DNA of 64,000 bases from an uncultured Bacilli bacterium (GTDB taxonomy: Bacteria; Bacillota_I; Bacilli_A; RF39; UBA660): contig CANRDQ010000001.1 of assembly GCA_947629395.1 (NCBI GenBank), forward strand, positions 1 through 64,000. Reading direction: 5' to 3'. The notes under the pieces are model-generated. The model saw only the letters and a list, made by a program, of their open reading frames with translations. It had not been told where the DNA came from and ran no database searches. Position numbers and translations under genes: made by a program. Numbering within the stretch: position 1 is the first letter of the stretch; each line of letters begins with the position of its first letter. Of this stretch, positions 44,749 to 53,106 are shown one piece after another.

Positions 44749-46896
44749 ATGAATGATATTATAATAAAAGAGATTAGTAAAGATTTACAAATTAAAGAGA
44801 ATCAGGTTAAAACAGTTCTTTCCTTACTTGAAGAAGGAAACACTGTACCTTTTATTGCTAGATATAGAAAAGAAGCAACAGGAGCTCTTGATGAAGAAGT
44901 AATTAGAAGTATTGAACAAGTATATTCTTATCAAGAAAACTTACTAAAAAGAAAAGAAGATGTAATTCGGTTAATTGATGAAAAAGGTTTATTAACAGAT
45001 GAATTGAAAGTTTCTATTATGAAGTGTGAAAAATTAGTAGAAGTAGAAGACTTATATAGACCTTTTAAAGAGAAAAAGAAAACTAAAGCAACAGATGCTA
45101 TTAATGCTGGACTTGAGCCTTTAGCTAAATTAATTATGAGTTTTCCTGAAAAAGGAGATATAGAAAGTCTTTGTAGTAGATTCTTAAATGATAAAGTTAA
45201 GACTGTAGAAGAAGCTAAAACAGGGGCTGGTTATATTATTAGTGAATGGATAAGTGATAGAGCTGGATATCGTAAATATATCCGTAATAATATGTTTTCA
45301 TTTGGAGTTCTTCATAGTAAAAAGAAAAAGTCTGCTGAAGATGAAGACGGTGTTTATGAAATGTATTATGACTATAGTGAAGCTATCAAATATATTAAGC
45401 CTCATAGAGTATTAGCGATGAATCGTGGTGAAAAAGAGAAAATACTGACAGTATCTATTGATTATGATTTAGAAAGAATTATAGCTTATTTAGAAAGCAA
45501 AATAATTAAAAATAAAAATTCTTTTGTTGTAGATATTGTTAAGGATGCTATAGTAGATTCTTTAAAAAGACTTATTATTCCAAGTGTAGAAAGAGAAATT
45601 AGAAGTGAGCTAAAAGAAAAAGCTGAAGAAACAGCAATTAAGAATTTTTCTGAAAATGTAGAAAATTTACTTTTAACACCACCAATGAAAGAGAAGACAG
45701 TTTTAGGACTTGATCCAGCTTTTAGAACTGGTTGTAAGTTAGCTGTATTAGATAAGACAGGTAAACCTCTTGAAATAGCAGTTATTTATCCGACTGAGCC
45801 AAAATGTGATATAGAGGGTTCTAAAAAGAAAGTTTTGGAACTTATAGATAAATATAATGTAGATATTATTGCGATAGGTAATGGTACTGCTTCTCGTGAA
45901 AGTGAAGCTTTTATTGCGGATACTATTAAAGAAGCTAAAAGAGAAGTTGAATATATTATTGTTAGTGAAGCAGGGGCTTCTGTTTATTCAGCTAGTAAAT
46001 TAGCTATAGAAGAATTTCCTGAATTAACAGTAGAAAAGCGTAGTGCCATTAGTATTGGAAGACGTCTTCAAGATTCTTTATCAGAACTAGTTAAAATTGA
46101 TCCTAAAAGTATAGGAGTAGGACTTTATCAACATGATGTTAAACAAAAGTCTCTTGATGAATCTCTTAACTTTGTGGTAACAAAAGTAGTTAACTCTGTT
46201 GGTGTTAATATTAATACAGCTAGTTCTAGTTTATTACAATATGTTTCTGGACTTACTAAACCAGTTATTAAGGAAATACTTAAGACTAGAGAAAAATTTG
46301 GTAAGTTTGAAAATAGACAAAATTTAAAAGATTTAAAGGGCATGACTCCAAAAGTTTATGAGCAATCAATAGGATTTATGAGAATACTAGATGGAGAGAA
46401 TCCTCTTGATAAAACATCTATCCATCCAGAAAGTTATCCAGCAACTTTGGCACTTTTAAAAGAACTTAATATTGATATTAATGAGATAGGAACAGAGCAG
46501 ACTAAAGAGAAGTTAAATATAGATATTAAGAAGTATAGTGAAAAATTAAAAATTGATGAATACACTTTAAAAGATATTATTGATTCTTTAGTTTCTCCAG
46601 AAAGAGATCCTAGAGATTCTATGCCTAAACCAGTTTTAAGAAGTGATATTTTACATATTGAAGACTTACATGTTGGAGATAAACTTCAAGGAACTGTAAG
46701 AAATGTTGTAGACTTTGGTATCTTTATAGATATTGGGTTAAAGAATGATGGATTAGCTCATATTTCTAAACTTACAAACGAATATATTAAGCATCCTAGT
46801 GAGTTATTTTCAGTGGGTGATATCATCGATTGTTATGTAGAGGGAATAGATGTCAAAAAAAAGAAAGTCTCTTTGACGTTAATTGACGTAAATTAA
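44749..46896 (+). CDS. tex: Tex, RNA-binding transcription accessory protein
   Basis: 715 residues, full length. N-terminal helices with LLEEGNTVPFIARYRKEATGALDE, a YqgF-like domain (GLDPAFRTGCKLAVLD), a helix-hairpin-helix region (NINTASSSLLQYVSGL) and a C-terminal S1 domain (GDKLQGTVRNVVDFGIFIDIG). Tex associates with RNA polymerase and ribosomes. GGAGGTACATC precedes the ATG. Confidence 0.96.
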   Translation: MNDIIIKEISKDLQIKENQVKTVLSLLEEGNTVPFIARYRKEATGALDEEVIRSIEQVYSYQENLLKRKEDVIRLIDEKGLLTDELKVSIMKCEKLVEVEDLYRPFKEKKKTKATDAINAGLEPLAKLIMSFPEKGDIESLCSRFLNDKVKTVEEAKTGAGYIISEWISDRAGYRKYIRNNMFSFGVLHSKKKKSAEDEDGVYEMYYDYSEAIKYIKPHRVLAMNRGEKEKILTVSIDYDLERIIAYLESKIIKNKNSFVVDIVKDAIVDSLKRLIIPSVEREIRSELKEKAEETAIKNFSENVENLLLTPPMKEKTVLGLDPAFRTGCKLAVLDKTGKPLEIAVIYPTEPKCDIEGSKKKVLELIDKYNVDIIAIGNGTASRESEAFIADTIKEAKREVEYIIVSEAGASVYSASKLAIEEFPELTVEKRSAISIGRRLQDSLSELVKIDPKSIGVGLYQHDVKQKSLDESLNFVVTKVVNSVGVNINTASSSLLQYVSGLTKPVIKEILKTREKFGKFENRQNLKDLKGMTPKVYEQSIGFMRILDGENPLDKTSIHPESYPATLALLKELNIDINEIGTEQTKEKLNIDIKKYSEKLKIDEYTLKDIIDSLVSPERDPRDSMPKPVLRSDILHIEDLHVGDKLQGTVRNVVDFGIFIDIGLKNDGLAHISKLTNEYIKHPSELFSVGDIIDCYVEGIDVKKKKVSLTLIDVN

Positions 46897-46982
46897 AAAT
46901 AATTTTTCTTATTGAAAACCTTTATCAATAAAGGAATGTAAAAAATTGCCAAAAAAAACTTAAAAAAATGTATAAATTTCTA

Positions 46983-47011
46983 TTGCATTTTTTTCTAATA
47001 ACATCTAGAAT
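46983..47011 (+). promoter_or_regulatory. Candidate promoter of nrd operon
   Basis: TTGCAT and TAGAAT with a 17-base spacer, about 34 bases before the nrdD ATG. I see no convincing NrdR box. A short CCTTTAT/ATAAAGG hairpin lies upstream. Confidence 0.5.
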
Positions 47012-47044
47012 GAATTTATAAATAACATTGGGGAGGATAAAAAT

Positions 47045-49324
47045 ATGATTACAGAAATAGCTACTTTAAAAGTAGTAAAGAGAGATGGCAAAAAAGTTGA
47101 CTTTTTAGGAACAAAAATAGCCGTTGCGATTAAAAAGGGATTTGATGCCACTTCTAACGATGCTTACAGTGATGAAGATGTTAATAAAGTTTTTCGTATA
47201 GTATTAGACCAAATCGAAAAAGATTATGCTGATGAAAAATTTATTAAAATCGAAGATATTCAAGATATGATTGAAGATGCTTTAAGAAAGGAAGGATATC
47301 TTGATGTTTTAGAATCATTTTCTTCTTATAGAGAACGAAGAAATGAATCTAGAAAGGTATTTTTCTCAAGACAACATAAACTAGCTAAAGCAATTGAACT
47401 TTTATCTTTAAAAGAAGCTAAAGAAGAAGATTCAAAAAGAGAGAATGGAAATATTGATGGAAATACTGCTATGGGTACAATGTTACAATATGGTAGTACT
47501 ATTTCTAAAGAGTTTTCTAAAAGTTATTTAATGAGTAAGAAGTTCTCAGAAGCTCATGATTCTGGTGATATTCATATTCATGATATGGATTTCTTACCAA
47601 TGGGTACTACAACTTGTTGTCAAATTGATTTAACGGAATTATTTAAAAATGGATTTTCAACAGGACATGGACATTTACGTTGTCCAAATGATATTATGTC
47701 ATATACAGCACTTGCTGCTATAGCTATTCAATCTAATCAAAATGATCAACATGGTGGACAATCAATACCAGCTTTTGATTATGATATGGCACCAGGAGTA
47801 TTAAAAACATTTAAGAAACAATTTAAACAAATTCTTTATGATTTCTTAGAATTAAATGGATTTGTAGGTTTAATAAAATTTGATAACTTAGTTAAAGATA
47901 TTGATTCACTAAAAACTATGGAGTTTGATATTAGTGAGTTAGAAAATTATTATCAAAAGAGTGATCAAGTAGAAAGAATATTTAGAAAAGCTTATGATAA
48001 AGCTATTGCTAAAACAGATCGTATTACTTATCAAGCTATGGAAGCTTTCATTCATAATTTAAATACTATGCATTCACGTGCAGGTGCTCAAGTACCATTT
48101 TCATCTATTAACTTTGGTACTGATACTTCACCTGAAGGTAGAATGGTAATGAGAAATTACTTATTAGCAGCAGATGCAGGACTTGGAAAAGGTGAAACTC
48201 CTATTTTCCCTATATCAATATTTAAAGTAAAAGAGGGAGTTAACTATAATCCAGAAGATCCTAACTATGATTTATTTAAATTAAGCTGTAAAGTAAGTGC
48301 TAAGAGATTATTCCCTAACTTCTCATTCTTAGATTCACCATTTAATCTTCAATATTATAAACCTGATAATTATAAGACAGAATGTGCTTATATGGGATGT
48401 AGAACTAGAGTTCTTGGTAATGTAGCTAATCCAGATAAAGAAATCGTTTCTGGACGTGGAAACTTATCATTTACATCTATTAATCTTCCTCGTTTAGGAA
48501 TTAAACATGGAAAAGTAACATTAGGAAAACCAGATATGGATGGTTTCTATAAAGAATTAGATGAAAAGATGGAATTGGTTAAAGATCAATTACTTGAAAG
48601 ATTTGAAATTCAATGTAGTAAGAAAGTATATAATTTCCCATTTTTACTTGGACAAGGAGTTTGGATTGATTCTAAAGGACTTAAGAATAATTCTAGACTT
48701 AAACCTGTATTAAAGAATGGTACTTTAACAGTTGGATTCATTGGTTTAGCTGAAACATTAAAAGCTTTAATTGGAAAACATCATGGTGAAAGTAAGAAAG
48801 CTGAACAATTAGGATTAGAAATTATTACTCATATGAGAAAGAAAATGGATGAATATGCTGAAGAGTATAAACTTAATTTCTCATTAATTGCTACTCCAGC
48901 AGAAGGATTATCTGGAAGATTTACTGGTATTGATAGATCAATATATGGAGTAATCGAAGGAGTTACTGATAGAGAATATTATACTAACTCATTCCATGTT
49001 CCAGTATATTATAATATTTCAATCAAAGAAAAATTAAGAAAAGAAGGTCCTTATCACGCATTAACAAATGGTGGACATATTTCTTATATAGAGTTAGATG
49101 GAGATGTTGCGAATAATGTTGAAGCATTTGAAAAAGTTATTCGTACAATGCATGATGAAAAAATAGGATATGGTGCAGTTAACCATCCTGTTGATAGAGA
49201 TCCAGTTTGTGGATATACTGGTGTAATTGGTGATGTTTGTCCAGGTTGTGGAAGACATGACTTTGAAGCAGTTGCACTTGAAAGAGTAAAAAATGCCAAA
49301 TTAAATGATTGTTGTGGCAGATAA
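47045..49324 (+). CDS. nrdD: Anaerobic ribonucleotide reductase catalytic subunit, lacking glycyl-radical domain
   Basis: Class III reductase, 759 residues. An N-terminal ATP-cone (KVVKRDGKKVDF to SSYRERRNESRK) is followed by the ten-stranded barrel, with cysteines in TTTCCQIDL and ECAYMGCRTRVLGN, and a metal-binding end, DPVCGYTGVIGDVCPGCGR. In ordinary NrdD this is followed by RRITGYL with the radical glycine; here the chain ends after another 20 residues at NDCCGR. The missing domain is on the next small gene. GGGGAGG precedes the ATG. Confidence 0.93.
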   Translation: MITEIATLKVVKRDGKKVDFLGTKIAVAIKKGFDATSNDAYSDEDVNKVFRIVLDQIEKDYADEKFIKIEDIQDMIEDALRKEGYLDVLESFSSYRERRNESRKVFFSRQHKLAKAIELLSLKEAKEEDSKRENGNIDGNTAMGTMLQYGSTISKEFSKSYLMSKKFSEAHDSGDIHIHDMDFLPMGTTTCCQIDLTELFKNGFSTGHGHLRCPNDIMSYTALAAIAIQSNQNDQHGGQSIPAFDYDMAPGVLKTFKKQFKQILYDFLELNGFVGLIKFDNLVKDIDSLKTMEFDISELENYYQKSDQVERIFRKAYDKAIAKTDRITYQAMEAFIHNLNTMHSRAGAQVPFSSINFGTDTSPEGRMVMRNYLLAADAGLGKGETPIFPISIFKVKEGVNYNPEDPNYDLFKLSCKVSAKRLFPNFSFLDSPFNLQYYKPDNYKTECAYMGCRTRVLGNVANPDKEIVSGRGNLSFTSINLPRLGIKHGKVTLGKPDMDGFYKELDEKMELVKDQLLERFEIQCSKKVYNFPFLLGQGVWIDSKGLKNNSRLKPVLKNGTLTVGFIGLAETLKALIGKHHGESKKAEQLGLEIITHMRKKMDEYAEEYKLNFSLIATPAEGLSGRFTGIDRSIYGVIEGVTDREYYTNSFHVPVYYNISIKEKLRKEGPYHALTNGGHISYIELDGDVANNVEAFEKVIRTMHDEKIGYGAVNHPVDRDPVCGYTGVIGDVCPGCGRHDFEAVALERVKNAKLNDCCGR

Positions 49325-49358
49325 AATAAAAATAGAATTAGAAAAAGGAGTGATTATA

Positions 49359-49538
49359 ATGTCAAATGAAGAAAGAAAAGTAGGGGAAGGAATCGGTTTT
49401 GAAAGAATAAGAAGAATTACAGGTTATTTAGTAGGTACTACAGATAGATTTAACAACGGTAAAAAAGCTGAAGAGCGTGATCGTGTAAAACATGGTACAC
49501 AAGGTATTCTTCCTACTCAAACACAAAATGCAAATTAG
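49359..49538 (+). CDS. Separate glycyl-radical domain of NrdD
   Basis: 59 residues. GFERIRRITGYLVGTTDRFN followed by NGKKAEERDRVKH is the C-terminal glycyl-radical loop of class III reductases; the radical glycine is the one in TGYL. It has its own ribosome binding site (AAAGGAGTGAT), so it is translated as a free subunit that must dock into NrdD. An upstream extension of the frame overlaps the end of nrdD but has no site. Its stop overlaps the nrdG start, the activase that would generate the radical. Confidence 0.88.
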   Translation: MSNEERKVGEGIGFERIRRITGYLVGTTDRFNNGKKAEERDRVKHGTQGILPTQTQNAN

Positions 49539-50079
49539 ACTTGCTAGTGATCTTCAACCAGATAGTGTTGTAGATGGAGAAGGAATCAGAACAGTTATAT
49601 GGACACAAGGTTGTGGTCATAATTGCCCAGGATGTCAAAATCCCCAAACTCATGATTTTAATGGGGGATTAGAAATAGATGTCGAAGAAGTAAAAGAAGC
49701 CTTAAATGAGTTAAAAGGGCAAGATGGTATAACTTTATCTGGAGGAGACCCTTTATTCCAAGTAGATGCATCTTATGAAATAGCGAAACATGCTCATGAA
49801 CTTGGAATGAATGTATGGTGTTACACAGGCTTTACTTATGAAGAAATTGTAAGTAATAGTAAGTTGTGTAAGATCTTAGATCAAGTTGATATCTTAGTTG
49901 ATGGTAAATTCTTGTTAGAAGAATTTAGTTTAGATTTACAATTTAAAGGATCTAAAAATCAACGTATTATAGATGTCAAAAAGAGTCTAGAAGAAGGAAA
50001 AGTATGCCTTGTAGAAAAGTTTGTTGATAAAAAAGATTATCGACCATTATACCAAAAATCAGATTATATGTTTATTTAA
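49528..50079 (+). CDS. nrdG: NrdG, radical-SAM activase of NrdD
   Basis: 183 residues. The radical-SAM cluster motif is CGHNCPGC, with the family surroundings DGEGIRTVIWTQGC and NPQTHDFNGG, then ITLSGGDPLFQ. It generates the glycyl radical, here presumably on the free small subunit encoded just upstream. The ATG chosen overlaps that gene by 11 bases. It is last in the operon and is followed by a terminator. Confidence 0.94.
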   Translation: MQIRLASDLQPDSVVDGEGIRTVIWTQGCGHNCPGCQNPQTHDFNGGLEIDVEEVKEALNELKGQDGITLSGGDPLFQVDASYEIAKHAHELGMNVWCYTGFTYEEIVSNSKLCKILDQVDILVDGKFLLEEFSLDLQFKGSKNQRIIDVKKSLEEGKVCLVEKFVDKKDYRPLYQKSDYMFI

Positions 50080-50107
50080 GAGGTATTCTAAGGAATACTT
50101 CTTTTTT
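50079..50107 (+). terminator. Terminator after nrd operon
   Basis: GAGGTATTC pairs with GAATACTTC, followed by T residues. Confidence 0.85.
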
Positions 50108-50191
50108 GGTGGGATACTATAAATTAGATTATTCTTGAAAAAACAATCATAAAGAGTTAAAATATTGGTAGATTATTTAAAGGAGAAATGT

Positions 50192-50947
50192 ATGAAAAAA
50201 GGAAAAAGGAATGGCTTTCGTACTCTAATAAAGTTAGTTGTTTGTACAATTCATGTAGTAGTAATAATGATATTAGCCTTTTGTTCATTTAGAGTTTATG
50301 AAAATGGAGATAAACCTATACATTTATCTAATGCCAAAAAAACAAAACAATATTCATATTTAGAAGTTTCTGAAATGTCTAATAAGATTGCTGATTTAGG
50401 TAAAGATAAACAAATACATTTTGTTATTGAAAAGACAGAAAATGATAAGTGGTATACTTATTTAGTGGCGATAAAGACAAAAGATGAATCTAAATTTAAG
50501 GATATGATTGATTATACAGAACAAGAGACGGACAAGGTTCCTGAAAAAGTTCGTTTATATGGATATCCTGCGGAAATAAATAATAAAATAAAAGAAGAAA
50601 CTATTAAAAAAGCTAGTGATTTTTTAGGTAGTTCTGAAGAAAAAAGTAATTTGACAACTAAAAATTTTGAACAATATTTAACAAGTTTTTATTTAGATAC
50701 AACTATTGCTCAACATCATGAATTTAATTATGTTATGTTGATTTTAGCTTTAATGATTGTAGTATTAATGATTACTTTAATATTAGTTATTTTTGATAGA
50801 GATAAATTAGTAGATGAAGTAGATAAAATAGCAGAAGAAAGTTTGAAAAAACGACATCGACAAGAAGAAAAAAAGAATAATAAAAAAGTAAAAGAAGTAA
50901 AAAAAGCTTTAAAAGCTGAAAAAAAGAAAAATAAAATGATGAAGTAA
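50192..50947 (+). CDS. Two-helix membrane protein of unknown function
   Basis: 251 residues. Basic N-terminus, first transmembrane helix near residues 14-35, an extracellular domain of about 150 residues with YSYLEVSEMSNKIADLG, a second helix near residues 187-210, and a cytoplasmic Lys/Glu-rich coiled tail. No family recognised. AAGGAG precedes the ATG. It is 10 bases upstream of a lipoprotein gene. Confidence 0.7.
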   Translation: MKKGKRNGFRTLIKLVVCTIHVVVIMILAFCSFRVYENGDKPIHLSNAKKTKQYSYLEVSEMSNKIADLGKDKQIHFVIEKTENDKWYTYLVAIKTKDESKFKDMIDYTEQETDKVPEKVRLYGYPAEINNKIKEETIKKASDFLGSSEEKSNLTTKNFEQYLTSFYLDTTIAQHHEFNYVMLILALMIVVLMITLILVIFDRDKLVDEVDKIAEESLKKRHRQEEKKNNKKVKEVKKALKAEKKKNKMMK

Positions 50948-50957
50948 GGAGTAAGAA

Positions 50958-51425
50958 ATGAAAAAAGGTATTTTATTGGTAGGGATTATAATATTATGTT
51001 TTATGATAACAGGATGTGGTGAAAAAGAAAAAGCTGTTAAAAATAATAAGGATTTTGTAGCTGTAGCCAAAAAGTTAGGATTTGAAACTAAAGATGTTAC
51101 TAAAGAACAAACTGATGCGCAAAAAGAAATGTTAGATTCAGTTTATATAGCATTCAAAGATGACTTTCAAATAGAATTTTATAAGTTTAAAACATTAGAT
51201 ATTGCTAAGACAGCATTTTTCAATGGTGAGAAAAAGTTTGATAATGGAAATAGTAATAATTATGTAGAAAATATTGATCATGGTAAGAATTATGGTTATT
51301 TCTATTTAGATATTAAATCACGTTATGGTGTAGTTAGTAGAGTAGGTAAAACTTTATTACTTGCGGATACTACTAGAGATAATCGAGAAGAAGTTCAAAA
51401 GTTTGTAAGAGAAATGGGTTATTAA
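50958..51425 (+). CDS. Putative lipoprotein
   Basis: 155 residues. A lipoprotein signal peptide with the lipobox ITGC (lipid-modified Cys near residue 21) and then a small alpha/beta domain (DFVAVAKKLGFETKDVTKEQ). No family recognised. It is co-transcribed with the preceding membrane protein. Confidence 0.72.
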   Translation: MKKGILLVGIIILCFMITGCGEKEKAVKNNKDFVAVAKKLGFETKDVTKEQTDAQKEMLDSVYIAFKDDFQIEFYKFKTLDIAKTAFFNGEKKFDNGNSNNYVENIDHGKNYGYFYLDIKSRYGVVSRVGKTLLLADTTRDNREEVQKFVREMGY

Positions 51426-51454
51426 AATGATTTAGGTAACTAAATCATTTTTTC
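51424..51454 (+). terminator. Terminator after lipoprotein gene
   Basis: AAATGATTTA pairs perfectly with TAAATCATTT, followed by T residues. Confidence 0.85.
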
Positions 51455-51466
51455 ATAGGAGGAAAT

Positions 51467-52354
51467 ATGATTTTAAATGTTAGTGGTAGAACTGATATTG
51501 TTGCATTTTATATGCCATGGTTTTTAAATAGATTAAAAGAAGGCTTTGTAGATGTTAGAAATCCTTTTGTTAAAGAAAATGTTAGTAGGATTTATTTTGA
51601 AGATGTAGATTTATTTATGTTTTGTACGAAAAATCCTATACCTATAGTTAAACATTTAAAAGAAATACAAAAACCAATTATATTTCATGTTACTATAACA
51701 CCATATAATAGAGATTTAGAACCTAATGTGCCATCAAAAAAAGAAATCATTAAAGCTGTAAAAGAAATATCTTCTATTGTTGGTATAGATAATTTATATG
51801 TTAGATATGATCCTATTTTAAAGAATAGTAAATATACAATAGAATATCATAAGAAAGCTTTTAAAAAATTATGTACTTTATTAAATGGTTATGTTAAAAA
51901 TATCATTGTATCATTTGTAGATAACTATAAGAATGTAGAAAAAAATAAACAGATTTTAGATTTACAACAATTAACTGAAGAAGATTATAAAGAGATAGGA
52001 TTATCTTTTTCTAAAATTGCTTCAGAAAACAATATGACTGTTCAAACTTGTTTTGAAGAGAAAAACTTATGTGAATATGGTTTTATTAAAAGGGATTGTT
52101 TATCTAAGAACTTGGCTTTTAAAATGACAGGGAAAACTAATTTTAAAACGTGGAAAGCTAGAAAAGGTAGACTTTGTGATTGTGTAGAAATGGTTGATAT
52201 AGGAGTTTATAATACTTGTAGACATTTTTGTAAATATTGTTATGCAAATTACGATGAACAAAAGGTTATAGAAAATAGTAAAAAACATAATCCTAAGTCA
52301 ACTATGTTAATTGGACAATTAACTGAAAAAGATAATATAAAAGTACGAAAATAA
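51467..52354 (+). CDS. DUF1848 protein with C-terminal Fe-S-type Cys cluster
   Basis: 295 residues. The N-terminal MILNVSGRTDIVAFYMPWFLNR and the FMFCTKNPIPIV stretch are typical of DUF1848, a family related to spore photoproduct lyase and other radical-SAM barrels. Near the C-terminus, CDCVEMVDIGVYNTCRHFCKYCYAN contains a CxxxCxxC motif plus further cysteines, suggesting an iron-sulfur site. The activity is unknown. Confidence 0.8.
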   Translation: MILNVSGRTDIVAFYMPWFLNRLKEGFVDVRNPFVKENVSRIYFEDVDLFMFCTKNPIPIVKHLKEIQKPIIFHVTITPYNRDLEPNVPSKKEIIKAVKEISSIVGIDNLYVRYDPILKNSKYTIEYHKKAFKKLCTLLNGYVKNIIVSFVDNYKNVEKNKQILDLQQLTEEDYKEIGLSFSKIASENNMTVQTCFEEKNLCEYGFIKRDCLSKNLAFKMTGKTNFKTWKARKGRLCDCVEMVDIGVYNTCRHFCKYCYANYDEQKVIENSKKHNPKSTMLIGQLTEKDNIKVRK

Positions 52355-52407
52355 TATTTAATACTTATTTAGTTTGTATTATACTATAATAGTAAGGAGA
52401 GAATAGA

Positions 52408-53022
52408 ATGACAAAGAAAGTAAAAGAAAATTGGTATTTATTGATTGGTTTGTTTTCTATTATAATATTTTCAATAATTGCGATTAATCTTTTAGAAAGA
52501 GATATTTTTCATCTAGATGAATTAGTTTATAACTTTTTAGTTGAAATAAGGACACCATTACTTAATAATTTTTTTAGATTTATTACTTTATTTGGTAATG
52601 GTATACCAATTGTTTGTATCCTGATTGGTTGTGTTATTTTTCTAAAAAATAATAAAGATAGATTTTATTTAGTAATAAATGTTGGTGTAAGTGCTTTATT
52701 AAATTTTATTTTAAAAAGTATATTTTTAAGAGAAAGACCTAATATACTTAGAATAATAGAAGAAGATGGTTATAGTTTTCCATCGGGGCACGTTATGGTC
52801 AGTACAGCTTTTTATGGCTTTTTAATATATCTTGTTTATAAAAAGATTAATAATGTATTAATTAGAAATATAATATGTATACTGCTTTCTGTGTTAATAT
52901 TTTTAATTATGTTAAGTAGAATTTATTTAGGGGTGCATTATACTACTGATGTAATAGCGGGATTTTGTTTTTCTATTTTCTACTTGATGATATTTATAAA
53001 AATTGTGAATTATAAAAAATAA
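52408..53022 (+). CDS. PAP2-family membrane phosphatase
   Basis: 204 residues with about six helices. The three phosphatase motifs are present: KSIFLRERP, SFPSGHVMVS and SRIYLGVHYTTDV. Probably a lipid phosphatase such as undecaprenyl-diphosphate or phosphatidylglycerol-phosphate phosphatase. AAGGAGAGAAT precedes the ATG. Confidence 0.92.
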   Translation: MTKKVKENWYLLIGLFSIIIFSIIAINLLERDIFHLDELVYNFLVEIRTPLLNNFFRFITLFGNGIPIVCILIGCVIFLKNNKDRFYLVINVGVSALLNFILKSIFLRERPNILRIIEEDGYSFPSGHVMVSTAFYGFLIYLVYKKINNVLIRNIICILLSVLIFLIMLSRIYLGVHYTTDVIAGFCFSIFYLMIFIKIVNYKK

Positions 53023-53106
53023 TTTTCAAGGGGATAGTTGTGTAAATAAATTAATTTTAGTAAAATATTACTGTTAGTATGATTATGTTAGGAAAGGGAG
53101 ATAGTC

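Noticed and set aside
46919..46934. CCTTTAT/ATAAAGG hairpin after tex as a terminator
   Set aside because: The stem is weak and no T run follows on the + strand.
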